Assembly (NCBI GenBank): GCA_964388105.1
Contig: CAYLYQ010000051.1
Span: 1 to 15,291 of the forward strand
Length of the DNA stretch: 15,291 bases
Direction: 5' to 3'
Source of the DNA: ZC4RG35 sp964388105
Lineage (GTDB): Bacteria > Actinomycetota > Acidimicrobiia > Spongiisociales > ZC4RG35
The position numbers and the translations under genes are program-made. This document shows positions 1 through 7,432 of the stretch, piece by piece (the first letter of the stretch is position 1; each line of letters opens with the position of its first letter). Below the pieces are notes generated by a model. It ran no database searches and was not told the origin of the DNA. It was given only the letters and a program-made list of their open reading frames with translations.

Positions 1-56
1 GCCAGCACGAGCGCGATGGCAATCAATAGGGCGAGGACCTGAGCGTGCCTTCTCAT
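1..56 (-). CDS. Secreted or lipoprotein gene, N-terminal fragment (cut by left edge)
   Basis: Reading leftward from an ATG at 56-54, the visible residues are MRRHAQVLALLIAIALVLA: a basic start followed by an unbroken hydrophobic stretch, the n- and h-regions of a Sec signal peptide or lipoprotein signal. A good Shine-Dalgarno (GGAGAG, about 58-65) precedes the ATG. The frame is open to the window edge. Everything after the signal is outside the window, so the function is unknown. It is the last visible gene of a catabolic cluster on the same strand, separated by 97 bases that hold a candidate operator (93-108). In such a position a solute-binding protein of an uptake system would be common, but that is inference from context only. 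Confidence 0.6.
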   Translation of the reverse strand, partial: MRRHAQVLALLIAIALVL

Positions 57-92
57 CGTCTCTCCTTTTTCCGGTTGCAGCGGTCCCAGTGG

Positions 93-108
93 GTCCACAT
101 AGCTGGAC
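93..108. promoter_or_regulatory. Candidate operator palindrome (site C)
   Basis: GTCCACATAGCTGGAC, an inverted repeat with GTCCA/TGGAC arms. Read on the minus strand and extended by one base, it is GTCCAG-5 bases-TGGACC, with the same six-base arms and spacing as the site at 3306-3321. It lies between the alcohol dehydrogenase gene and the secreted-protein gene at the left edge, about 37 bases upstream of the latter's ATG. It is probably bound by the cluster's GntR regulator, but this is inferred from similarity and position. Confidence 0.5.
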
Positions 109-153
109 ACGAAACCTACCAGATGGAACGCAGCGTTGCGTCCAAACGAGGAT

Positions 154-1128
154 TCATTCGCTCGAACCCACCCGAATCCAGGTCTTGCCGCGCTCCGTTC
201 CGACCGACTCGAAGGCTTCCTGCGCGCGCTCGAGCGGGTACTCGGCAGTGACGACCCGGCCGGGCCGGAGCCGTCCGGAGGCAATCATGTCCAGTGCGGA
301 TTCGAAGTCGCGCGGGTGGTCATAGGTCAGCGAACCGGTGAGGGTGACCTGCCCGCGCACCAGCGTCTGGGCATCGAGCTCGAACGGCCGGCTGTCGAGA
401 CCGAGAAGCAGGAGAGTGCCGCCGACCGCGACGCGGGCGAGCCCGTCGGCGATCGATGCCGGGGAGCCGACGGTGTCGACGACGAGATCGAATCGCTTCC
501 CGTCTCCGGCCGGACCGGCTCCGAGCTCGGCAGCGAACCGAGCGCGGTCGGGGTTGGTGTCGACGGCGTAGACCTCGGCGCCTCGTTCGCGGAGGACGAG
601 CGTGACCAGAAGCCCCAGTGCCCCCACGCCGACCACCGAGACTTCGCCAGGCAGGGGATCTCCGGCACGACGAAGCCCAGCCACGGCGACCGTCGTGGGC
701 TCCACGCAGACCAGGTCGGTGGCGTCGACGACCGGCGCGGGCCAAGCGAAGGCCGCCGGGACCACGAGCTTCTCGGCCAGGGCACCGGGCCGGTTCATCC
801 CGATCGACTGGCGGGAGGCACACGCCGAGGTCCGTCCGCTCTCGCACAGGGCGCAGACGAAACACACCACATTGGGCTCGACCACCACCGTTTGACCCAG
901 CCGATCCTCGGCGACCCCCGGCCCGACGGCTTCGACCACGCCAAAGGCTTCGTGGCCCATGATCCAGGGATACGAAGGGGCTTGCCAGCGTCCGCTGAAC
1001 ACACTCAGGTCCGAGCCGCACAGGCCCACGCCTCGAACTGCGATCTGCAGTTCGCCCGGCCCGGGGTTCGGGTCCGGCGCCTCTGCCAGCTCGATCCGTC
1101 CGGGCTCGACCAGCAATGCCGCCTTCAC
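154..1128 (-). CDS. Zinc-dependent alcohol dehydrogenase (MDR family)
   Basis: A 324-residue medium-chain dehydrogenase/reductase that should oxidise an alcohol or reduce the matching carbonyl with NAD(P), in the cytoplasm. Visible: catalytic zinc ligands Cys37 (GLCGSD), His59-Glu60 (GHE) and Glu143 (CVEP); the structural zinc set Cys89, Cys92, Cys95, Cys103 with C-x2-C-x2-C-x7-C spacing; and a Rossmann motif GVGALG near residue 167. The start chosen is GTG 1128, giving MKAALLVEPG. GGAGG at 1140-1136 lies 7 bases upstream, and this GTG overlaps the TGA of the preceding hydrolase gene by 4 bases. An in-frame GTG at 1134 is too close to the Shine-Dalgarno. The protein is slightly short for the family (usually 340-350). 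It is the third gene of the subunit with the CoA-transferase and hydrolase. The substrate is unknown. Confidence 0.9.
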   Translation of the reverse strand: MKAALLVEPGRIELAEAPDPNPGPGELQIAVRGVGLCGSDLSVFSGRWQAPSYPWIMGHEAFGVVEAVGPGVAEDRLGQTVVVEPNVVCFVCALCESGRTSACASRQSIGMNRPGALAEKLVVPAAFAWPAPVVDATDLVCVEPTTVAVAGLRRAGDPLPGEVSVVGVGALGLLVTLVLRERGAEVYAVDTNPDRARFAAELGAGPAGDGKRFDLVVDTVGSPASIADGLARVAVGGTLLLLGLDSRPFELDAQTLVRGQVTLTGSLTYDHPRDFESALDMIASGRLRPGRVVTAEYPLERAQEAFESVGTERGKTWIRVGSSE

Positions 1129-2096
1129 ACGCACACCTCCAGGATCCGCCGCGGGTTCTGCACCAGCATGGTGTCGATCAGCTCCTCGGTGACTCCCCGC
1201 TCCCGGAGGGCGGGGAGTATCCGGGTCGTGATCGCGTCCATTCGCCAGTTGGGTGCCCTGGTGGCGCGCCAGCTCGGAGGAGTGACGTGGCTGTAGAAGG
1301 CGGCGTCCTGAGACATGACCATGCGATCGGCGTAGTCGAGTTCGAGGAGCGACAGGACCGTCCGGATCCGTCGCTCGTCGGAGAGGACGTGCTCCATGCC
1401 GAACCGGTCCAGACCCAAAGTGGACCCGTTGTCCATGATCTCCCGAAGATAGGCGAGATCCTCGGAGTCACCCGAGTGGCCGATGACGATTCGCCCGGGG
1501 TCGACCCCTCGGGAGGTGAGGAAGTCCTGTTGGGCCAGGCCGTTCCCGGTGGCGGGGAGAGAGTGGGTCGTGATCGGGACTCCAGTCTCCTGATGGGCGA
1601 CCGCCGCAGCCTCCATGATCCGCACCACGTCCGGCGTGAGGCCCATCTCATCGGTGGCCACCTTGAGCATTCCGGCCCTGACATCGGTTCCGGCGATGCC
1701 CTCTCGGATGTCCCGGACGAACATGTCCAGGAGCCGGTCGGTCTCGTCCACCGCGCGGCCCGGTCCGTGGAACTTGAAGAAGAGGGGCAGCGAATCGGGG
1801 GTGTACCAACCGGTGGCCGCGATCAGGTTCACCTCCACGCGCCGCGCCACGCGGGCCACGAGCTCGACGTCCCGCCCGAGCCCGGGCACCGTCAGATCGA
1901 CCACGGTCCGCACCCCTTGCTCGTGAAGGAAGCTCAGACCGGCCACGGCCTCCTCGATGGCTCGAGCCTCGTCCCACTCCTGGTCGCCCAGGTTCAACTC
2001 CAACTCCGGGTTGCGCACGAAGATGTGCTCGTGGATCAGCGTCATCCCCAGGTCGTCGGGGTCGACGGGCCCACGGAAAGTCTCAACTGCTCCCAT
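1125..2096 (-). CDS. Phosphotriesterase-family metal-dependent hydrolase
   Basis: A 323-residue amidohydrolase-superfamily protein close to the phosphotriesterase/PHP branch, which includes lactonases and esterases as well as true phosphotriesterases. The full binuclear metal site is visible: His22 and His24 (LIHEHIF), Lys145 as the bridging carboxylated lysine (GMLKVATDE), His178 (PITTHS), His207 (IVIGHSGD) and Asp264 (MSQDA). The ATG at 2096 is supported because the family begins just before the HxH strand. The open frame extends further upstream, but that part is a shadow of the CoA-transferase gene. The start lies inside the end of the CoA-transferase gene (14-base overlap), so translation is probably coupled. 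In this setting a lactone, ester or amide substrate is more likely than an organophosphate, but this is inference. Confidence 0.88.
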   Translation of the reverse strand: MGAVETFRGPVDPDDLGMTLIHEHIFVRNPELELNLGDQEWDEARAIEEAVAGLSFLHEQGVRTVVDLTVPGLGRDVELVARVARRVEVNLIAATGWYTPDSLPLFFKFHGPGRAVDETDRLLDMFVRDIREGIAGTDVRAGMLKVATDEMGLTPDVVRIMEAAAVAHQETGVPITTHSLPATGNGLAQQDFLTSRGVDPGRIVIGHSGDSEDLAYLREIMDNGSTLGLDRFGMEHVLSDERRIRTVLSLLELDYADRMVMSQDAAFYSHVTPPSWRATRAPNWRMDAITTRILPALRERGVTEELIDTMLVQNPRRILEVCV

Positions 2097-3303
2097 GCTC
2101 GGATGAGTGTGGGTCGGAAGAGACGGAAGGGCGAAGTCGGCTTCGCACCGCTTCGCTGGCTGCGCCCAGATCTTGTCCCAGTGGCGGCACCCCGCCGGGG
2201 GTGCGCGAGAGCTTCGGCACCACGCCAGGGACCAAGAGGTGGCGGTCGAGCCGTGGGTCTTCGACCTCCACGAGCATCTGCCGCGATCGGAACTGCTCGT
2301 TGGCGGCGATGTCGGCGATGCTGTTGACCCGGCTGACGGGGATCCGATGCTCCTGCAGCAGCGAGACCACTTCGTCGGCGGTTCTCTGCCCAACCCAATC
2401 CCCGATGATTCGGTCGAGCTCGTCGCGGCGGGCGACGCGGCCGGCGTTGGTCGCCAGAGCCGGCTCCGCGGCGTATCCGGCGAAACCGATGACCCTGAAC
2501 AACTCCTGAAACAGCCCTGTGGTGTTGGCGGCGATGCAGACCACGGCGCCGTCGGCGCAGGTGTACGCATTAGTGGGTGCGGAGTTGTGGGCGATGTTCC
2601 CGGTGCGCTCCCGTACGAGACCGTGATACGAGTACTCGGGCAGGATCCCTTCCAGCATCGCGAACACCGACTCGGTCAGAGCGACATCGACGACCTGGCC
2701 GAGGCCGGACGAGTGCCTCTCATGGACGGCCATCAACGCACCGGTGACCGCATGGAGCGCCGCCAGAGAGTCACCGATGCTCAGCCCGACCCGGCTCGGA
2801 GGCTGGCCGGGCTCGCCGGTGATGTAGCGGAGTCCCCCTGCCGCTTCGGCGATCGTCCCGAAGGCGGGCTGATCACGCAGCGGCCCTGTCTGGCCGTACC
2901 CCGAGATGCGGACCACGATCAGCCCCGGGTTGGCCCTCATCAGGTCTTCCGGGTCCAGGCCCCAGCTCTCCAGCCTGCCCGGGCGGAAGTTCTCGAGGAG
3001 GATGTCGCTCTCCAGTGCGAGTGCCCGGACAAGGGCCTGGTCCTCGGGATCGTGGAGATCGGCGGTCACGGACTGTTTGCCCCTCGATTGCACCAGGTGC
3101 CACAGCGAGTCGGAGCCGTTCCAGCTCCGTCCCCAACCCCGGAGGGGGTCGCCCCGCACCGGCTGCTCGATCTTGATCACCTCGGCGCCGAAGTCGGCGA
3201 AGATGCGGCCTGCGAACGGGCCTGCGATCAGGGTTCCGAGCTCGAGGACCCGCAAGTCCGCTAGCGGTCCGCTCCGGTCCTCGCGTTCCGCATTGCTGGA
3301 CAT
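2083..3303 (-). CDS. CaiB/BaiF family III CoA-transferase
   Basis: A 406-residue family III CoA-transferase, the family of formyl-CoA transferase (Frc) and CaiB, which moves CoA between carboxylic acids through an aspartyl-CoA thioester. Family landmarks: LRVLELGTLIAGPFAGR near residues 17-33, FGAEVIKIE near 38-46, ENFRPG near 104-109, and the probable nucleophile Asp178 in SIGDSLAALHAVTG. The length is normal. No Shine-Dalgarno precedes the ATG at 3303. Instead a -10-like TATGCT ends 6 bases before it, so the mRNA is probably leaderless. It is the first gene of a subunit with the hydrolase and alcohol dehydrogenase. It may activate the pathway acid or recover CoA from a product. Donor and acceptor are not predictable from sequence. 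Confidence 0.92.
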   Translation of the reverse strand: MSSNAEREDRSGPLADLRVLELGTLIAGPFAGRIFADFGAEVIKIEQPVRGDPLRGWGRSWNGSDSLWHLVQSRGKQSVTADLHDPEDQALVRALALESDILLENFRPGRLESWGLDPEDLMRANPGLIVVRISGYGQTGPLRDQPAFGTIAEAAGGLRYITGEPGQPPSRVGLSIGDSLAALHAVTGALMAVHERHSSGLGQVVDVALTESVFAMLEGILPEYSYHGLVRERTGNIAHNSAPTNAYTCADGAVVCIAANTTGLFQELFRVIGFAGYAAEPALATNAGRVARRDELDRIIGDWVGQRTADEVVSLLQEHRIPVSRVNSIADIAANEQFRSRQMLVEVEDPRLDRHLLVPGVVPKLSRTPGGVPPLGQDLGAASEAVRSRLRPSVSSDPHSSEHGSS

Positions 3304-3305
3304 TG

Positions 3306-3321
3306 GTCCAGCATACTGGAC
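3306..3321. promoter_or_regulatory. Candidate operator palindrome (site A)
   Basis: GTCCAGCATACTGGAC is a perfect inverted repeat with 6-base arms and a 4-base centre. It completely covers the predicted -10 box of the CoA-transferase promoter, so a bound protein would block transcription. The arms recur at 93-108, and the core CAGTATGCTG (minus strand) recurs with one change at 7390-7399. A dimeric GntR/FCD repressor encoded in the cluster is the obvious candidate binder. Confidence 0.6.
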
Positions 3322-3339
3322 GCTATTTCACCGGGTCAA
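3310..3339 (-). promoter_or_regulatory. Predicted leaderless promoter of the CoA-transferase gene
   Basis: On the minus strand TTGACC (3339-3334), an 18-base spacer, then TATGCT (3315-3310), followed by six bases and the ATG at 3303. Transcription would start at or next to the ATG. The 57-base gap after the isomerase gene, together with this promoter, indicates a second transcription unit within the cluster. Confidence 0.55.
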
Positions 3340-3360
3340 GGGCCCCCGAGTGCCGCCGCC

Positions 3361-4200
3361 TCAGCGGAGGACCGAGACGCGCGGTTCGCTGGCTGTGATG
3401 AACTCCAATGACGTCTCCAGCAACCGGCGGGCGTACTCCTGGGTACCGATGTCCCGCCGCATGACGGCGTTGGGGACTTCGAGCGAGTAGGGCACCAGGG
3501 GAAGGGCCTCGACGAGGGTTCGCAGGTCGATTCCGCCTTGGCCGGGCATGGTCCGGGCCGTTCGGGCCGCGCTGATCAGCCCGTCGTCGCTGCGAGGGGC
3601 CTCACGCGGCGCGTCGCACAACTGGATCAAGTTGAACCGCTCCTTGGGCAGCTGCCTGAGCTGTGAGACCGACGAGCCGGAACGATCGAAGTGCATGGTG
3701 TCCACCAGGATCCCGGCCCTTGGATGCTGCGCCTTGTCGACGATCTCGGCCGCAGCCGCCAGGTCGCAAGTCGGGGTCCACGGGATGAACTCCAGGTCGG
3801 CGGTCATCCCGTACGGCGCTGCCATCTCACAAACCTGGGCAAGACGGTGAGCGGCGCGGTCCCGGTCCGGGTCGGGCAGCTGCACGATCAGGTGTCTCGC
3901 CCCGACATCGGCCGCCACTTCGATGAAGTGCCGATAGTCCTTGGGGTCGTCGTCCGGGCCGAGGCGGATCAGCTCGGCATCGAGGACCCGCATGCCGGTC
4001 TCGTCCAGCTTGCGCGTGAAGTCGCGGATCAAGGACGGATCGGTGAGGAACGGGAACGTCACTTCGTCCTCGGTGACGGCGTTGAACCTCAGGCTCACGA
4101 AGTCGAAGCCGGCCCTGGCGGCGATCTCGACCATCCGGAGCGGTGGGGTCCCGATGACGGTGAGGTAGGCGAGTGAGAACTCCGGCCGGATCTCGGTCAT
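3361..4200 (-). CDS. TIM-barrel sugar isomerase/epimerase-like protein (AP endonuclease family 2 fold)
   Basis: A 279-residue protein with the Xyl_isomerase-like/IolE-type TIM barrel found in many sugar and keto-acid isomerases. Likely metal ligands at the usual strand ends are Glu137 (ADLEF), Asp167 and His170 (VDTMHFD), and Glu241 (SLEVPN). Family-like features include EIAARAGFDFVSLR near residues 25-38 and the C-terminal EYARRLLETSLEF. The ATG at 4200 overlaps the TGA of the preceding dehydrogenase gene (ATGA) and has GGAGG four bases upstream, so this start is firm. The longer open frame to 4860 is a shadow. Hydroxypyruvate isomerase and inosose dehydratase are relatives, but the reaction here is unknown. 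It ends the first subunit of the cluster. Confidence 0.8.
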   Translation of the reverse strand: MTEIRPEFSLAYLTVIGTPPLRMVEIAARAGFDFVSLRFNAVTEDEVTFPFLTDPSLIRDFTRKLDETGMRVLDAELIRLGPDDDPKDYRHFIEVAADVGARHLIVQLPDPDRDRAAHRLAQVCEMAAPYGMTADLEFIPWTPTCDLAAAAEIVDKAQHPRAGILVDTMHFDRSGSSVSQLRQLPKERFNLIQLCDAPREAPRSDDGLISAARTARTMPGQGGIDLRTLVEALPLVPYSLEVPNAVMRRDIGTQEYARRLLETSLEFITASEPRVSVLR

Positions 4201-5603
4201 GGCGCCTCCGTTCCGTAGAACTCTCCGAACAGCTCCTGCTCGGACGGGCGGTCCTCCGGGGTCGGACGGCTCACCCAGGTGACGTTGAGGTAGTGCTTCA
4301 GGCTGATGTTCTCGTTGGTGACGTTGCCGCCCCAGATCCCGCAGCCCAGGCTGGAGGTCATCGGCATCCCGTTGGTGAACGAGCCGCCGTTCGCCTTGGA
4401 CTGCGGCTGGCGCACCATCATCCGGCTCACCGGGGCGACACGGGCCAAGGCATCGATCCGGTCGTCGTCGAACGAGTAGATGCCGCAGGAGTGGCCCGCC
4501 CCTCCGACCTTGTAGATGGCGCGCACCATGTCGAGGGCCTGGTCGAAGTCCTCGAAGCTGTAGAGCGCGAGCAGGGATGTGAGCTTCTCGCCGGAGAAGC
4601 GGTGTTCCTTTCCGATCTCGGACTGCTCGACGATGATGAACTTGCGGTCTTCGGGGATGGTGAATCCCGCCTCGGCGGCGAGCTTCGGACCGGACTGGGC
4701 GATCGTGTTCATGGTGCGGGCGCCGTTCTCGTCCCACATCGCGCGCTCGAGCAGCGCCTTCTCCTCGGCGTTCGCCACGTAGCCGCCTTCGGAGACGAGC
4801 TGGTCGCGGAAACGGTCGTAGATCTCGGCGGCGACGAGGACGTTTCCGTCGGCGGAGCATCCCGAGCCGAAGTCGGAGGTCTTCGAGGTGCTCGTGTTGC
4901 GGGCCGCTTCCGCGATGTCCGCCGTCTCGTCGATGACCATCGTGGAGTTGCCGGCGCCGACACCGAAGGCCGGCTTGCCGGAGCTGTAGGCGGCTTTGAC
5001 CATCGCCGGTCCTCCGGTGGCGAGCGTCATGTCACAAGAGGCCATGAGCGCCTGGGCGATGGGGATGCTGGGCTCCTCGACGCATTGGAAGAGATCGGCG
5101 GGTGCCCCTTCGCGCTCCATGACCTCCCGGATGATCCGGACCACTTCGTTGGTCGTCCGCTTCGTACGCGGATGGGGCGAGAAGATGACCGCGTCCTTCG
5201 CCTTGATCGCATTGATCGCCGTGCCCGGGGGAGTGAGCTCCGGATTGGTCATCGGGACGATCGAGGCGATCACCCCGGCCGGCTTGGCGTACTTGACGAT
5301 CCCTCGCTCGTGGTCCTCCTCGATGATCCCGATCGAGCGCTGCCGGAGCACGTCGCGGAGGATGCCGTGGATCTTGAACCGCTTGTTCGGCCGGCCTTCG
5401 CGGTCTCCGATCCCGCTCTCGTCGACACTCATGTGGGCGAGACGCGTGAAGGTGGCCTCGTTGCCCAGGGCCCAACCGATCGCCTGCGCCAATCGGTCGA
5501 CCCGTTCCTGGTCGTAGTCCTCGATGGCGGCCATGGCAGCCCGGGCCTTGGCCACGAGCGTCGTCACCAGTTCTTGCTCTTCGGGGGTGATGTCACGAGC
5601 CAT
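4197..5603 (-). CDS. CoA-acylating aldehyde dehydrogenase, SauS/AdhE-N-terminal type
   Basis: A 468-residue aldehyde dehydrogenase of the acylating branch, which converts an aldehyde, CoA and NAD(P)+ to an acyl-CoA. The stretch around residues 197-230 (TGGPAMVKAAYSSGKP, then GVGAGNS and VIDETADI) closely matches the N-terminal half of AdhE and sulfoacetaldehyde dehydrogenase SauS. Asn120 (PMTNP) and Cys249 (GSGCSADGN) are the expected catalytic residues. The C-terminal LNVTWVSRPTPEDRPSEQEL resembles the SauS ending as I remember it. The ATG at 5603 has GGAG six bases upstream and lies 3 bases after the ThDP enzyme stop, so the two are co-transcribed and perhaps pass an aldehyde from one to the other. 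Sulfoacetaldehyde is one possible substrate, but no other sulfonate gene is visible, so only the acylating activity is claimed. Confidence 0.85.
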   Translation of the reverse strand: MARDITPEEQELVTTLVAKARAAMAAIEDYDQERVDRLAQAIGWALGNEATFTRLAHMSVDESGIGDREGRPNKRFKIHGILRDVLRQRSIGIIEEDHERGIVKYAKPAGVIASIVPMTNPELTPPGTAINAIKAKDAVIFSPHPRTKRTTNEVVRIIREVMEREGAPADLFQCVEEPSIPIAQALMASCDMTLATGGPAMVKAAYSSGKPAFGVGAGNSTMVIDETADIAEAARNTSTSKTSDFGSGCSADGNVLVAAEIYDRFRDQLVSEGGYVANAEEKALLERAMWDENGARTMNTIAQSGPKLAAEAGFTIPEDRKFIIVEQSEIGKEHRFSGEKLTSLLALYSFEDFDQALDMVRAIYKVGGAGHSCGIYSFDDDRIDALARVAPVSRMMVRQPQSKANGGSFTNGMPMTSSLGCGIWGGNVTNENISLKHYLNVTWVSRPTPEDRPSEQELFGEFYGTEAP

Positions 5604-5606
5604 GGG

Positions 5607-7373
5607 TCACTCCGTTGCCACGTGGGACTTCCCGCCCTCGGGCGAGTAGATGTCGAGGATGTTCCAATGACCGGTGGTGGGGGTCGGGTTGTTTCGCATC
5701 GGCACGTCGATGACGACGGGCTGGCCCATGCCGAGCGCCTTCTCCAACGCCCCCTTGAACTCGTCGGCGGCCCGGACGCGCATCCCCACCGCTCCGTAGG
5801 CCTCGGCGATGGCGGCGTAGTCGGGAAGCGAGTCGCCGATCTGGCCGGGGAAGGTGGTGCCGTATGTGGTGTCGAAGTGGGCCTTCTGGAGGCCGGCGAT
5901 CGTCCCGAACGCGTTGTTGTTCATGACGACCCAGACCACGCCGAGGTTGTGCTCCACCGCGGTGGCAAGAACGGCCGGGTTCTGCCCGAAACCCCCGTCA
6001 CCGACGAGTGAGACCACCGTCCGGTCCGGCCGGGCGAACTTGACCCCGACCGCTGCAGACGGGCCGAACCCCATGGTGGCGAACCCGCCCGGCGTGATGA
6101 AGGTGCCGGGGGTGAGAATCGGGTACTGCTGGCCGACGCCGTTCTTGTTCCATCCGACATCGGTGGTGAGGTAGGCGTCGTCGGGGAGGACCGCCCGGGT
6201 GTCGGCGAGGATGCGCTCGGGCATCATCGGCCAGTCCGAGCTGGTGGCCATGGCGCGATTGGAGTCCGCGAACTTCTCGCGGGATTCGGCGATGCGGGCA
6301 GCCATGCCGGCGTCGGGTCGGCCGTCCGGATAGATCTCCTTGGCCACCCTCGTCAGGGTCGCCAGTGCGGCCTTGGCGTCGGCGACGGCACCGATCTCCA
6401 CCGGGAAGTTGCGGCCGATCTCGGACGCCTCGATGTCGATGTGGATCAGCCGCGTGGGTGGGATGTCGAAGGTGTATCCGCGGTACCAGGAGCTGGAGTC
6501 GGCCTCCTTGAAGCGCGTCCCGATGGCGAGGATCACATCGGCGTTCAGGCAGCTCTGATTGGTTAGCTCGGTGCCCCAGAAGCCGGTCATCCCGAGCACG
6601 AGGGGGTGGGCGTCGGACAGCGCTCCCTTGCCCATGAGACTGTGGGCGACCGGGATTCCCATGTGGTCGACGAACGCCTGCAGCTCCTCGTTCGCCCTGG
6701 CCAGGGTCACACCGCCTCCGACATACAGCACGGGGCGCTCGGCTTCGCCGAGGATGCGCACGATCTCGGCGGCGGTGGCCTCGTCGATGGAAGGGCGGCG
6801 CAGCGACTTGTCGTTCTCGAGCTGCCTGGCGAAGAGGGCCGGGTCGCCGGGCTCCGAGAAGATGTCCATCGGGACGTCGACGAGGACCGGCCCGGGCTGT
6901 CCCGTCTCGGCGAGTGTGAACGCCCGCTCCAGGATCTCGGGCATGAGCGCCGGGTTGTCGACCCGCCAGGCTCTCTTCACGAAGGGCCGGTAGATCTCGT
7001 ACTGGGAGCCGTCCGAGTGGAGGTTGACCTCCTGGTGGGGGTGCTTCCCGAAGTAGAACGACGGGACGTCGCCGGCGATCACGACGAGCGGGATGCAATC
7101 GAGAGCCGCGTTGGCGACGCCTGTGGCTGCGTTGGTCAGGCCCGGGCTGAGGTGGGACAGCACGACCCCGGCCCGTCCGGTCGCCCTGGCGTAGCCGTCG
7201 GCGGCGTGGCTGGCGATCTGCTCGTGGCGGACGTTGACGAACTCGATCGGGCTGTGCTCCATCGCACTGAGGAAGGCGATGTTGGTGTGGCCGCAGAGGC
7301 CGAAGACGTGGCGCACCCCTCGTCGGGCCAGGTAGTCGACGGCGAGCTCGGCGACGGTGGGTACTTCACTCAT
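5607..7373 (-). CDS. Thiamine diphosphate-dependent enzyme, acetolactate synthase/2-hydroxyacyl-CoA lyase superfamily
   Basis: A 588-residue ThDP enzyme with the three-domain layout of the acetolactate synthase family: N-terminal pyrimidine-binding domain (about 5-170), central domain (about 190-345) and C-terminal pyrophosphate-binding domain (about 380-565). Glu51 in the VRHEQ motif is the glutamate that activates ThDP. GDG at 458-460, followed 24 residues later by NN (485-486), is the ThDP/Mg motif. Glyoxylate carboligase has valine at the Glu51 position, so this is not that enzyme. Nor does it match sulfoacetaldehyde acetyltransferase (Xsc). It could be a 2-oxoacid decarboxylase, a carboligase or a 2-hydroxyacyl-CoA lyase. 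Placement just before an acylating aldehyde dehydrogenase suggests its product is an aldehyde. It is the first enzyme gene after the regulator, 59 bases from it, with its own predicted promoter. Confidence 0.88.
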   Translation of the reverse strand: MSEVPTVAELAVDYLARRGVRHVFGLCGHTNIAFLSAMEHSPIEFVNVRHEQIASHAADGYARATGRAGVVLSHLSPGLTNAATGVANAALDCIPLVVIAGDVPSFYFGKHPHQEVNLHSDGSQYEIYRPFVKRAWRVDNPALMPEILERAFTLAETGQPGPVLVDVPMDIFSEPGDPALFARQLENDKSLRRPSIDEATAAEIVRILGEAERPVLYVGGGVTLARANEELQAFVDHMGIPVAHSLMGKGALSDAHPLVLGMTGFWGTELTNQSCLNADVILAIGTRFKEADSSSWYRGYTFDIPPTRLIHIDIEASEIGRNFPVEIGAVADAKAALATLTRVAKEIYPDGRPDAGMAARIAESREKFADSNRAMATSSDWPMMPERILADTRAVLPDDAYLTTDVGWNKNGVGQQYPILTPGTFITPGGFATMGFGPSAAVGVKFARPDRTVVSLVGDGGFGQNPAVLATAVEHNLGVVWVVMNNNAFGTIAGLQKAHFDTTYGTTFPGQIGDSLPDYAAIAEAYGAVGMRVRAADEFKGALEKALGMGQPVVIDVPMRNNPTPTTGHWNILDIYSPEGGKSHVATE

Positions 7374-7387
7374 GCATAAAGACCTAA

Positions 7388-7401
7388 GTCAATATGCTGA
7401 A
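7388..7401. promoter_or_regulatory. Candidate operator (site B), imperfect copy
   Basis: GTCAATATGCTGAA on the plus strand. Its core CAATATGCTG (7390-7399) differs by one base from CAGTATGCTG in site A (minus strand). It lies just after the predicted -10 box of the ThDP enzyme gene, over the probable transcription start, a typical repressor position. The outer arms are degenerate, so the affinity may differ. Confidence 0.4.
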
Positions 7402-7428
7402 TGTACTCCTGGCGGGTCAGCCCGTCAA
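7400..7428 (-). promoter_or_regulatory. Predicted promoter of the ThDP enzyme gene
   Basis: Minus strand TTGACG (7428-7423), a 17-base spacer, then TACATT (7405-7400). Transcription would start near 7393, leaving a leader of about 20 bases with only a weak AGG before the ATG at 7373. The promoter would let the enzyme genes be expressed separately from the regulator gene, although read-through from the regulator is also possible. Confidence 0.4.
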
Positions 7429-7432
7429 CGGG

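Noticed and set aside
136..3264. Long plus-strand open frames (136-1296, 1116-2327, 2107-3264)
   Set aside because: They are antisense to the alcohol dehydrogenase, hydrolase and CoA-transferase genes, are rich in His, Gly, Arg and Asp without any pattern, and lack ribosome sites.
4173..6011. Plus-strand open frame of 612 codons
   Set aside because: It lies opposite the aldehyde dehydrogenase and ThDP enzyme genes, which have clear catalytic motifs. High GC content produces long antisense frames, and the translation shows no recognisable domain.
5607..7373. Identification as glyoxylate carboligase, considered because an isomerase-like gene lies nearby as in gcl-hyi
   Set aside because: Glyoxylate carboligase lacks the activating glutamate; this protein has it (Glu51), and no tartronate semialdehyde reductase is present.
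5607..7373. Identification as sulfoacetaldehyde acetyltransferase (Xsc), considered because of the SauS-like neighbour
   Set aside because: The N-terminal and ThDP-motif regions do not resemble Xsc as I know it, and Xsc would not make sense next to an acylating dehydrogenase that uses the same aldehyde.
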